Shown here in pieces: positions 41,086-48,529 of a stretch of 64,000 nucleotides of DNA. The notes under the pieces are model-generated. The model made no database searches. It was not told the origin of the DNA and saw only the letters and a list, made by a program, of their open reading frames with translations. Every line of letters starts with the position of its first letter. Positions within the stretch are counted from its first letter, which is position 1. Origin of the DNA: Rhizophagus irregularis (taxonomy: Eukaryota > Glomeromycota > Glomeromycetes > Glomerales > Glomeraceae). Both the position numbers and the translations under genes were made by a program. The DNA is taken from assembly GCF_026210795.1 (NCBI RefSeq), contig NC_089451.1, positions 3,146,001-3,210,000 on the forward strand. Direction: 5' to 3'.

Positions 41086-42126
41086 TTGGGATGATGGTTA
41101 TGTAGATCATGATTTTGGTGATGACCCTGGTGACCCTGATGCTCCTGAGTGGACTAGTGAGGATGATCAACATGTTATTGATCTTATTATGGGATATGAG
41201 ACGTCTAAAAGATTTCCAAAGAGACTTCAGAAGGCTAAAGATAGACGCGATGATCTGGAATTAGCCCGAGCAATGAGAAACCTCGATCTTAATGATGATG
41301 CTATGGATATTGATACTAATACCGCGAGTTTTGATGACTTGAAAATTGTTCCCGATGAGGAAGGTGGTTTTCGGATTTGTGCGGTTCGAAGTACAAAAAA
41401 AAAGTAAACTCGGATAAGGGTGTAAGTATCTCGAAACTTCTTAAATCTGTTCCAAAAAAATCAGTTAAAATGACTCCTATTAAGATTCCTGTGAAGGTTA
41501 CTAGTAGTAAGCCCACACTTATAAAAGCCGTCACCAAAAATGATTCATTAAGTTTATTAAGGTCTGCAGATTTTAGAAAATTACTCCGCGAGATTCTTCG
41601 GGAAGAATTAAAGTCTGCTCGTAAAAGTACGGAGATTCCGGAAGACCTAGTTGAGGAAAAACAAGAAGAGGATATCAGGGAAGATGACCCGATGGATATT
41701 GACATAGCTCGTTTGGAGAATACTAAAGATCTTTTAGCGCTGGATGGGAAGGTCAATGGGATAGCAATTCAGTGTTTAGCAGACACTTGTGCTAACGCGT
41801 CTTTTATTCAGAGGGAAGCCGCTGAAGAATTAGGGTTGGATATCGACAAGAGTATTACACATAACATATCTGGCGCTCCGGGTTCTGGTAGGACATTCGG
41901 CATGGTAAAAGGTGTGTCAATCAAACTAACCCCTGATTGTGTAATCACTGAGAATCTCGCGGTTTTAAGCGATTACAAGCATAGGGAGATTGGATTGAGC
42001 CGGACGTGTCTGAAACGTTACAATTATGATGTCCATGAATCACGTGAACATATCGCCCTTACTTGTAATGAGAAGAATGTTTTTATCCCGATAGTTTCTG
42101 ATGTGAATCGAGGAGACAAAAAATAG
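41060..42126 (+). pseudogene. Acidic linker and retropepsin-like aspartic protease
   Basis: The first part is an Asp-rich linker (DPGDPDAPEW, LNDDAMDIDTN). The last 140 residues form a retropepsin-like domain. VNGIAIQCLADTCANASFI holds the catalytic Asp in DTC where most families have DTG. It is followed by flap-like GAPGSGRTFG and a second beta half ending in AVLSDYKHREIGLS. The protease would cut a Gag polyprotein. LTR elements often link Gag and protease by frameshifting or read-through, and the overlap with the Gag region recalls that arrangement. A T-run (TATTTATTTTTTATT, 42131-42145) separates it from the convergent integrase gene. Confidence 0.65.
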
Positions 42127-42140
42127 GGAATATTTATTTT

Positions 42141-43232
42141 TTATTCCCAAAATTTGCGGATTAAGGCAGGGACATCCTCCTCCAACCGGTCAGCGGGTTC
42201 CCAAGTGGCTTCGGTATCTGGGTATCGTTCCCACTTGACTAGATACTGGTCTTGACCCTTCCTGATGCGATGCCGGAGTATCCGCTCAGGTACAAATCTT
42301 TCGGGTTGCCCTCTTATCACGGAGTCAGGTGGGGGATGTTCATTTTCTGGAACAATCTGCAACTCTTTTCGGGTGTACGCACATCTGGATACACCTAGAC
42401 GCCCGTGTGGTCCATCAAGAAGATACGTAGGAGGCTGTTCGGGTGAGAGGATCATTTTTTTGATGACACGGATATTGGGATTCCATCTTATGTCACCTGT
42501 ACGAAATTTTCCATGGAGTTTATTCCCGAGTACTGAAATAGGTTCGTCTAACTTGACTCGGACATGTGTTCCTTCAGAGAGAAGTTCTGTCTTTTTTGAC
42601 ACTTTGGGTGACCCTGTCGGAATGTCTGGGGGATTTCTCTGCCAGATTTCATCTATTTTATTAACTACATCACGGAAATCTTCTGACCATTCCACGGATG
42701 TCACCCCGGTCTTCAACTCCTGTGCCACCATTCGTTTTAGGAGAGGTTCCTGGATTGCTTGGATGGCTCGTTCAGCGTATGATTGCTGTTTGTGTCTTCC
42801 TGGTTCGCCGAACCTCATCATTACCCCTAGGCTGTTCAGGAAAAAATCACGTACCTGGTCGTTAGTGAATTCTGATCCGGAATCTGTCTCCAGTCTGTGT
42901 GTTGGTGGCTTAATACGATTTCTTCTGTAGATTTTGACAAACCCGTTTAGAACCCTATTTGCAGTTTTATCCTTTAGGGGTTCTGCATCGACTTGTTTAC
43001 CCGCGACTTCCACCACTACGAGGAAATAGTGGAATCCTTTGGGGTCGACTGGCATCTCTGCAAGATCTGCCTGATGTGTTGCATTTGGTTTCCATACAAC
43101 TACTTGTGGACGCTCTGATGACTTCTCCTTTAGGGGCTTTTTATATAGGTTGTAGTGCTCCTCACCTTTTAGAATTCGTGCCGGTACTCCGGAGAGATTG
43201 TAGTATTTGTAATAATTCTCTAAATGCGACAT
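42141..43232 (-). CDS. Retroviral-type integrase with chromodomain
   Basis: The first ATG (MSHLENYYKY) is at 43232, giving 363 residues. The catalytic triad is D56 in HQADLA, D117 in LETDSGSEF and E154 in QQSYAERA, a D-60-D-36-E layout of the rve fold. The C terminus carries a chromodomain: FVPERILRHRI, then YLVKWERYPDTEATWEP. This is the Polinton integrase type, which joins the terminal repeats to target DNA; the chromodomain probably guides insertion to histone-marked chromatin. It is convergent with the retropepsin gene and divergent from the zinc-ribbon gene, with 44 bp between the two starts. Confidence 0.9.
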   Translation of the reverse strand: MSHLENYYKYYNLSGVPARILKGEEHYNLYKKPLKEKSSERPQVVVWKPNATHQADLAEMPVDPKGFHYFLVVVEVAGKQVDAEPLKDKTANRVLNGFVKIYRRNRIKPPTHRLETDSGSEFTNDQVRDFFLNSLGVMMRFGEPGRHKQQSYAERAIQAIQEPLLKRMVAQELKTGVTSVEWSEDFRDVVNKIDEIWQRNPPDIPTGSPKVSKKTELLSEGTHVRVKLDEPISVLGNKLHGKFRTGDIRWNPNIRVIKKMILSPEQPPTYLLDGPHGRLGVSRCAYTRKELQIVPENEHPPPDSVIRGQPERFVPERILRHRIRKGQDQYLVKWERYPDTEATWEPADRLEEDVPALIRKFWE

Positions 43233-43276
43233 ATTACGACAAATTAAAGGAAAGATTTCGGACTTCAAATCTTAAG

Positions 43277-43597
43277 ATGACACGATTTTACTGCCTAAAG
43301 TGTAAGAAGGAAACCGAGACTGCTAGTGAAATACAAGATATGACCACAAATGGCCGCTATCGTTTACATGGTGACTGTGTAGTTTGTGGGATGCATAAGA
43401 ATACTTTTACTGGGATAGACTGGGTTATCAAAAAGAAAACCAAGGAGAAGAAAAAAGAAACCGCGGCTAAAAGACATCAGACGGCGTATAATAGGCAATG
43501 TAAAAAACTTGGGCAAAAAATTTTAGAGTCTGATGACGCGTGTAAACAGTGTATTGATAAATGCCTTAAGGAAGCAAAAAAGAGAAAGACAGATTAG
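43277..43597 (+). CDS. Zinc-ribbon protein (DUF5679-like)
   Basis: 106 residues from ATG 43277. The first 45 residues read FYCLKCKKET, then NGRYRLHGDCVVCG, a two-pair CX2C ribbon with the NGR...G-x-C layout of DUF5679. That domain occurs in Polintons, virophages and related viruses, often in small DNA- or capsid-associated proteins (family knowledge). The rest is a Lys-rich tail with a CKQCIDKC cluster. It is divergent from the integrase gene, suggesting a shared promoter. Confidence 0.6.
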   Translation: MTRFYCLKCKKETETASEIQDMTTNGRYRLHGDCVVCGMHKNTFTGIDWVIKKKTKEKKKETAAKRHQTAYNRQCKKLGQKILESDDACKQCIDKCLKEAKKRKTD

Positions 43598-43606
43598 TAC
43601 CGCCTT

Positions 43607-44122
43607 CTAAAAGTATTCCTCATCATCCGAGTCATCGAGAGATACCTCTCCATCATCTGATTCATCGTCCGAATCATCAAGAGTGCGGCCTTCCTTAAGC
43701 AATTGGATGTTGTACGTTATTTGAGTCCATTTCTCCCAGTCGGACTCTTGCGTTATAAAGCCACATCTGAGAAGAGCTCTTTCTACTGCCACCATTCCTG
43801 CAAACCTAGTGTATTTTTTCTGATCGGCTTCATTGAAATTGCCAATGGCCTCCCTGTAGTAGTCTACTGCCTGTTTGTATACCTCCTCAGCTTCTTTATA
43901 TCGCTTCCACAACTCGGCTTTACAACCGTTGTACCAGAGTCTGTTTATCTTGAGATGTTTTCCGAATTCTTTGATCGGAAGGTTTCTGACCATCTCTCTT
44001 ACTATGTCCGGGTCGTTGAAAGGCGAAGCCTGCATTTGGATCCATTTACGGATTCCATAGATGTCTACAAGATCGAGACCAAGATCTTCGGCAAGAGAAG
44101 TGGCGGCGTGTAAGTTTATCAT
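43607..44122 (-). CDS. Unknown helical protein with acidic tail
   Basis: 171 residues from ATG 44122, read inward from the right terminal repeat. The body is helical with TPR-like spacing (KRYKEAEEVYKQAVDYYREA). The tail is a run of Asp/Ser (LDDSDDESDDGE, DDSDDEEYF), which in other proteins binds basic partners or is phosphorylated by CK2. The mirror copy of the AATTGAAGAT box lies in the repeat about 20-35 nt upstream. No family recognised. Confidence 0.6.
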   Translation of the reverse strand: MINLHAATSLAEDLGLDLVDIYGIRKWIQMQASPFNDPDIVREMVRNLPIKEFGKHLKINRLWYNGCKAELWKRYKEAEEVYKQAVDYYREAIGNFNEADQKKYTRFAGMVAVERALLRCGFITQESDWEKWTQITYNIQLLKEGRTLDDSDDESDDGEVSLDDSDDEEYF

Positions 44123-44132
44123 TGTATGTTAC

Positions 44133-44614
44133 TTATAGTTACCTAATCTTCAATTGCCGAATATATTTTTTCCAAAGATCCGCGCTTCTACCCGGTTATC
44201 TCTCTGTGGCTTTACAGACCTTCTAGGGGCTATTAACCTACCTGTTTACTCGGTTTGCTATCTCACTGCTTCCGACAGATGAATAGACTGAATCCTGATC
44301 ATATGACAGATCTATGACAGAATGACAGATCTGGGGGGTAAAATCAAAACTTTTTTCTGGGAGTATCCTCTCCCGATTTTTCTGAAACATCTGTCATATC
44401 CGTCATATCTGTCATACCCCTCTGATTCTATCGTATTTTCCTCTCTTTTCCCTTATTTCATTCTTTTTTAGTATATTATTATATGACAGATGTTAATGAC
44501 AGATGGTGACAGATATAGGGGATTCCCTACCCCACGGAGGGGAGATGTAGGTACTGCGAGGCCGCGAGGCCGAGGTGGGTTGAGCGTAGCGAGACACACT
44601 ACCAGCCCGACGAC
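44133..44614 (-). repeat. Right terminal inverted repeat of Polinton A
   Basis: 482 bp, inverted copy of 29562-30044 with about four differences, one of them the length of a C/G run. It contains the same array of ATGACAGAT words. Its outer end directly abuts polymerase-coding DNA of the second Polinton. Confidence 0.9.
44142..44156 (-). promoter_or_regulatory. Promoter-like box in the right terminal repeat
   Basis: Mirror of the box at 30021-30035, upstream of the minus-strand gene starting at 44122. The terminal repeats thus give both outer genes the same upstream signal. Confidence 0.4.
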
Positions 44615-46346
44615 TCCGACACATAAATTTCAGATCCTGCTCCCCTATGAAAACTGGAAACCCGGTGGATGGACATCAGGAAACCAACCAGCTAGCCTTT
44701 TCTCACTCTTGGACCACTACGACGAAGCACAACTACCGGATGACGCAGACCCTGATTATTTTGAACGATTCATAATTTATGTGAGAGATGCCCCACCGGT
44801 TGCAGGAGGTTGCAACGGAGAGCTAAATGATTGCCTGTATGAATGCCTGAAAAATATCTACGGCACATTCTCTAAAATGCCAAAGTCAATCGAAAAGCCT
44901 GAGTATATCAAAAAGGCATTAGGTCTCAATCGCGATGCTCCCATCCCAGTTTCATGCATGGACAAGGTTGAACAACTCGCAGGAAGTCTCGCAATTAATA
45001 TTGTGGGGGACATTACCCGAATCTCTAAGAGTAAGTCCGATAGATGTGTAACACTCATCCTATCAGAAGGCCATTACTCCCTCGCGTTAAATCCCGGAAG
45101 ACTCCACCCCAGTAAAATAGATAGAAAGCGTAATTTACCCATTGTATACCATGAAGATGGGACCAATAATGTAGTCACAATATACAACGGCAAAACGGTT
45201 AAGTCTTGCACAATTGGGCAGTTTCAAAAAACTAAGAATTCCAAGAGTTCTTTCATCCCCGTCGAGAAAAACCGTAAGACTGGGGTATATGAAACTCTCG
45301 AAGAAGCATATCAGAGAATTCACGAGGAGCGGAATTCCTTTCTACAGGAGACAAAGAAGTTCGGTTTAGGAATCGACTTATCATACCATAACTGGTCTTA
45401 CAAAAGAACGGCTCTCTGGTTATTTGAACGATTAGTAAGTGTAGGGATTCCAGCCAATGATTCTCTTGACCCGATAGAAGCAGAGTGGTTAAGTGATGCA
45501 ATGATGGGCGGATTAATCTGGGCAGATAACGAGTGGAAGGGCTATGGAAGACAGTACGACGCAACAAGTTTATACCCGAGTATCCAACAATCGAACGCGA
45601 ACTTTCCAATCAGACGGGATAAATTCCAGACACTTAATGACTTTGTTGACCACAGGGGTTATGCCTTATATGGATTATTCTGTGCTAGGGTAAATGGGAA
45701 TAATATTCTCTTCCGACAGAATAAAAGGGGAATCTATACATTCATCGACTTACAACGAGCAAAAAAACTTGGTCTCAATATACAGTTAATACAGGATGGG
45801 AAGCCAAATGCATTGATATATGATAGAGAAGCGAGAATCCCTGGAACTGTAATATTCGGTGAGTATGTACACTTCCTCTTCAAAATTAAAAACCAGGGTG
45901 GCATAGCTGGCCGCGTGGCAAAGCGAGTCCTCAACACATTATGGGGAGCATTATGCCAGAGGAAGCGTAATTACAAGACACTCACCACAGATCAAACAGA
46001 CCCGTTTACATTTCCAGAGGGCCATACACTCGACTCTATCATACCAGTAGGATCTGACCAGTGGCGATTCCAGTTCACAAACCCGGGTAATCCCTTCAAA
46101 GGTGAGTATCCCAGGATCGCCCCATTCTTATTAGCACGTGGTCGCAAAATCACATCTGAGGCAATTCAACCATACAAGGATAAAGTACGACGTATCCATA
46201 CGGATGGATTTATTTTAGAAGAGCAGCCAGATAGCCCCGCGCTTTTCACTTGTTCAGAGAATGCAGATACGACTCTAAAGACTTTCAAGTTTGAAACCGC
46301 GGGATACTGCCATGTGAAAAATGCGAACAAGGTTATCTGGACATGA
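44615..46346 (+). pseudogene. DNA polymerase B of Polinton B, incomplete
   Basis: Covers the OTU-like part (NDCLYECL and GHYSL) and all three polymerase motifs (YDATSLYPSI, KRVLNTLWG, HTDGF). It closely matches the copy in element A. Its beginning lies outside this fragment: the open frame here enters from the terminal repeat of A (from 44490), so the first 42 or so residues would be repeat-coded, not polymerase. Broken element part; activity doubtful. Confidence 0.8.
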
Positions 46347-46439
46347 TTGCTAAGAACTGGTAGGTTTATTTTTTACCGACATACCGTGATAGCATAATTG
46401 AATAAACCTATAGAACATGTAATCTTACAAGATACCCAA

Positions 46440-46934
46440 ATGCAAAACACCGACGGATTAGGTAGACAAGACGACGAAAGTTTCTACACGTGGGCTAAGC
46501 GCATTCAGAATGCTGTGCAATATTATGAGACTTGTAGTAGAATAGGTTTTCATAGGCGGCTACCTTATCCAAGGTCTCGTCAAGCTGTATATGCTTATAT
46601 TGTGCACATTAGGAGAATAGTATCACGACTACCAAATAGGTGGTACTGTACCTACTGTAAATCTTTTATTGATCGTGGATGGGGAGCCGATGCTTCCATG
46701 GATCAAGCGGTACGACTACATTTATATAGTTGCTCGAAGCATTTTAATTTCGACTATTATACTCATCATGCTGAAATGATCCAGAAAGCCTTTAGGAGAT
46801 ATATAGAAAGAAGGAACAATAAAGCGGCTAAGATCATCCAGAAAGTCGCTATCCCCTGGTTATATAGACCAGGCTCTCCATTGATACAAAAGGCCAAGCG
46901 ACGCTTTTACTGCCTTGCAGTATCCCAAGTGTAA
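46440..46934 (+). CDS. IQ-like/Cys protein, Polinton B copy
   Basis: Second copy of the gene at 34634. The ATG at 46440 is the first one shared with that copy. The CTYC pair and both IQ-like helices are kept. Differences are few (for example CSKH for CPKH, ARIIQ to AKIIQ), so the Cys of the SC-x-KH site is retained. Confidence 0.55.
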   Translation: MQNTDGLGRQDDESFYTWAKRIQNAVQYYETCSRIGFHRRLPYPRSRQAVYAYIVHIRRIVSRLPNRWYCTYCKSFIDRGWGADASMDQAVRLHLYSCSKHFNFDYYTHHAEMIQKAFRRYIERRNNKAAKIIQKVAIPWLYRPGSPLIQKAKRRFYCLAVSQV

Positions 46935-47016
46935 ACCCCGAGTTTCATATTTATTTTTTCTCATTCGAATAAACAGGTAACTGAAGATTTATATTTTTTA
47001 CAAAGTACAAAGAATC

Positions 47017-47487
47017 ATGTCAACATATACCGAATTCGCAAGCATTGTTAACAGCACTGACAGCACTAGTGAGGAGGTTATTTACGAGGCATCGCGCATT
47101 CAGCCTAGTGTTATCACTGACGAAACTGTCCCCAAGATTATCCGCGCATTAAAAGATACTATAGTAGTCGCATTAGTATCTGGGTTTAGCAAAACCAGTT
47201 ACCTCGTCCAGGACCACGTGAAGTATATCAAGCGAATCCAGACGGCAAATTCTCCTGTATCATATGTGAAGTTCGTGGCCAGAAAACTTATCCCAGATAA
47301 TGCGGCATATACTGCTAAAATAGCAAAAATCCACGAATCATACAAGAATAAACAAGCTCTCCTAGATAAGCTTGAGGCCCTCTTCGAATTGTATTATAAT
47401 GCGACTAAGGACTCATCAACCGGTCCCCAAAAGCGAGCTATTACTAAAAACGAGGCTGAGAAAACCTTAACAGAACTTCTTGCATAA
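47017..47487 (+). CDS. Unknown helical protein, Polinton B copy
   Basis: Second copy of the 156-residue protein at 35211, same length, with a handful of changes (QPNVVSDE to QPSVITDE, KLFPD to KLIPD). The upstream ACTGAAGATTT box and T-run are kept. Confidence 0.6.
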   Translation: MSTYTEFASIVNSTDSTSEEVIYEASRIQPSVITDETVPKIIRALKDTIVVALVSGFSKTSYLVQDHVKYIKRIQTANSPVSYVKFVARKLIPDNAAYTAKIAKIHESYKNKQALLDKLEALFELYYNATKDSSTGPQKRAITKNEAEKTLTELLA

Positions 47488-47596
47488 GCGGCTCCTGTGG
47501 TCCTACGATTCTATACGAATTTAGTCTATATTTTTTATCCATGTGTAATAGGCATACAGTAATTGAAGATAGCTATAGTATAAGTAACATAACATC

Positions 47597-48004
47597 ATGT
47601 TGGACCAATTACCAGTAGAAATAGTCGAACGCATTGTCGCAAAGATCCCAGATACTGACCTTATTGCAGCGAGTAAGGTAGATAGAGTGTGGTGGCAGGA
47701 AGTTCATGATCGAGAGGCATATAAGAGGTGGAAAAATTATGCCACTACGATCGGAGATGTGTACTGTGAAATCCGAGCTCTCGGAAAGCATTATATAAAG
47801 AGGAAAATTGACTGGATAACGTTTGAAGATGTAAACGACCTCTATAAAAGATGGATAAACCGCCTTACCGAGGATCAGCTTTATATTATGGAGAAAATGC
47901 TTAGGAATGGGATGGTCGTGAACCCCCAAGAGAGGGAAACCATAGAGTATGCATTAAGTGAACAAAGATGGGGAGGCGATCCTTGGGGACTGGGAGTGGT
48001 ATGA
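47597..48004 (+). CDS. F-box protein, Polinton B copy
   Basis: 135 residues, one more than the copy at 35791: the end of the F-box reads WWQEVHDREAYKRW here and WWQEVRREAYKRW there. The Skp1-binding face (LPVEIVERIV, DLIAASKV) is unchanged, so the F-box has been preserved in both copies. Confidence 0.7.
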   Translation: MLDQLPVEIVERIVAKIPDTDLIAASKVDRVWWQEVHDREAYKRWKNYATTIGDVYCEIRALGKHYIKRKIDWITFEDVNDLYKRWINRLTEDQLYIMEKMLRNGMVVNPQERETIEYALSEQRWGGDPWGLGVV

Positions 48005-48416
48005 ATGGACTCAACAGGAGTAAGCATTTTGTACTTGACTTTCGTAGGAATTACCCTGCAGAGTCATATTTTTTAGATCCGGCCGGCATTACCGCGTAAT
48101 CCCGAATTACCGAAAAAGGAAATTTATGTTACACAAGATTCCAAACGCATTTTTACCAAAATCGATTTTTTGTGGAACGGTATCGCCCAAAAAGGAAATG
48201 ATCTACGTACCCGCATGAAATCACGTGACACTCTACACATTTGTTCAGGGTATCACGTGACATGAACTCCGTTCACATTTTCTGTAATATAATCCATAGT
48301 TTTTCCATGAATGCTTTTTAGGCCAATAATCCAATAACTTATTCATCAGATATCCTCGTGTTTTGCGACAAGGACTGATGACCATGTAACCTCATCATCA
48401 GGCATCCTCGCATTTT

Positions 48417-48431
48417 TTGACAAGGACTGAT
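48417..48431 (+). repeat. Left target-site duplication of LINE 1
   Basis: TTGACAAGGACTGAT, in the second hairpin of Polinton B. It is repeated exactly at 56444-56458 after the LINE. Confidence 0.75.
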
Positions 48432-48529
48432 GATGATACCGCCGATCTATTAACCAAAAATTTTCGGAAAGAAAATTTTATATCTTCGTACTAACACTCT
48501 TATATTTTACCCAACTCATACCTTCTAAC

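Larger units (their letters stand above)
29562..44614. mobile_element. Polinton/Maverick-like element A
   Basis: A 15.05-kb element bounded by inverted repeats of about 483 bp. It carries a family-B DNA polymerase, FtsK/HerA-type packaging ATPase, retroviral-type integrase with chromodomain, SF3 helicase, zinc-ribbon protein, F-box protein and several unknowns. Polymerase, ATPase, integrase and long inverted repeats define Polintons (family knowledge). Unusually, a Gag-like and retropepsin block is present, and no jelly-roll capsid gene or adenain-like protease was recognised. The repeats differ at about four places, so the insertion looks young. Most genes look whole; about two to four breaks are suspected, in the helicase and the coiled-coil/Gag block. 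No matching target duplication was found at the ends. Base composition is clearly less AT-rich than the host flanks. Confidence 0.9.
44615..48431 (+). mobile_element. Fragment of a second Polinton, B
   Basis: 3.8 kb that follows 32813-36620 of element A base for base with scattered substitutions. It contains most of the polymerase, the IQ-like protein, the helical protein, the F-box gene and the intergenic hairpins. On the left it is joined to the terminal repeat of element A; on the right it is interrupted by a LINE at the second hairpin. The rest may lie beyond the window. It is broken. By eye about fifteen residues differ over roughly 570 polymerase residues, so A and B are recent relatives, not one event copied in place. 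Confidence 0.85.

Noticed and set aside
42265-42930. Plus-strand open frame opposite the integrase
   Set aside because: It is a shadow of the integrase coding strand with no motif; the integrase motifs and a proper ATG lie on the minus strand.
39225-43232. A complete LTR retrotransposon (gag, protease, integrase)
   Set aside because: There is no reverse transcriptase or RNase H, no LTRs were recognised, and the integrase is on the opposite strand with a Polinton-style chromodomain.
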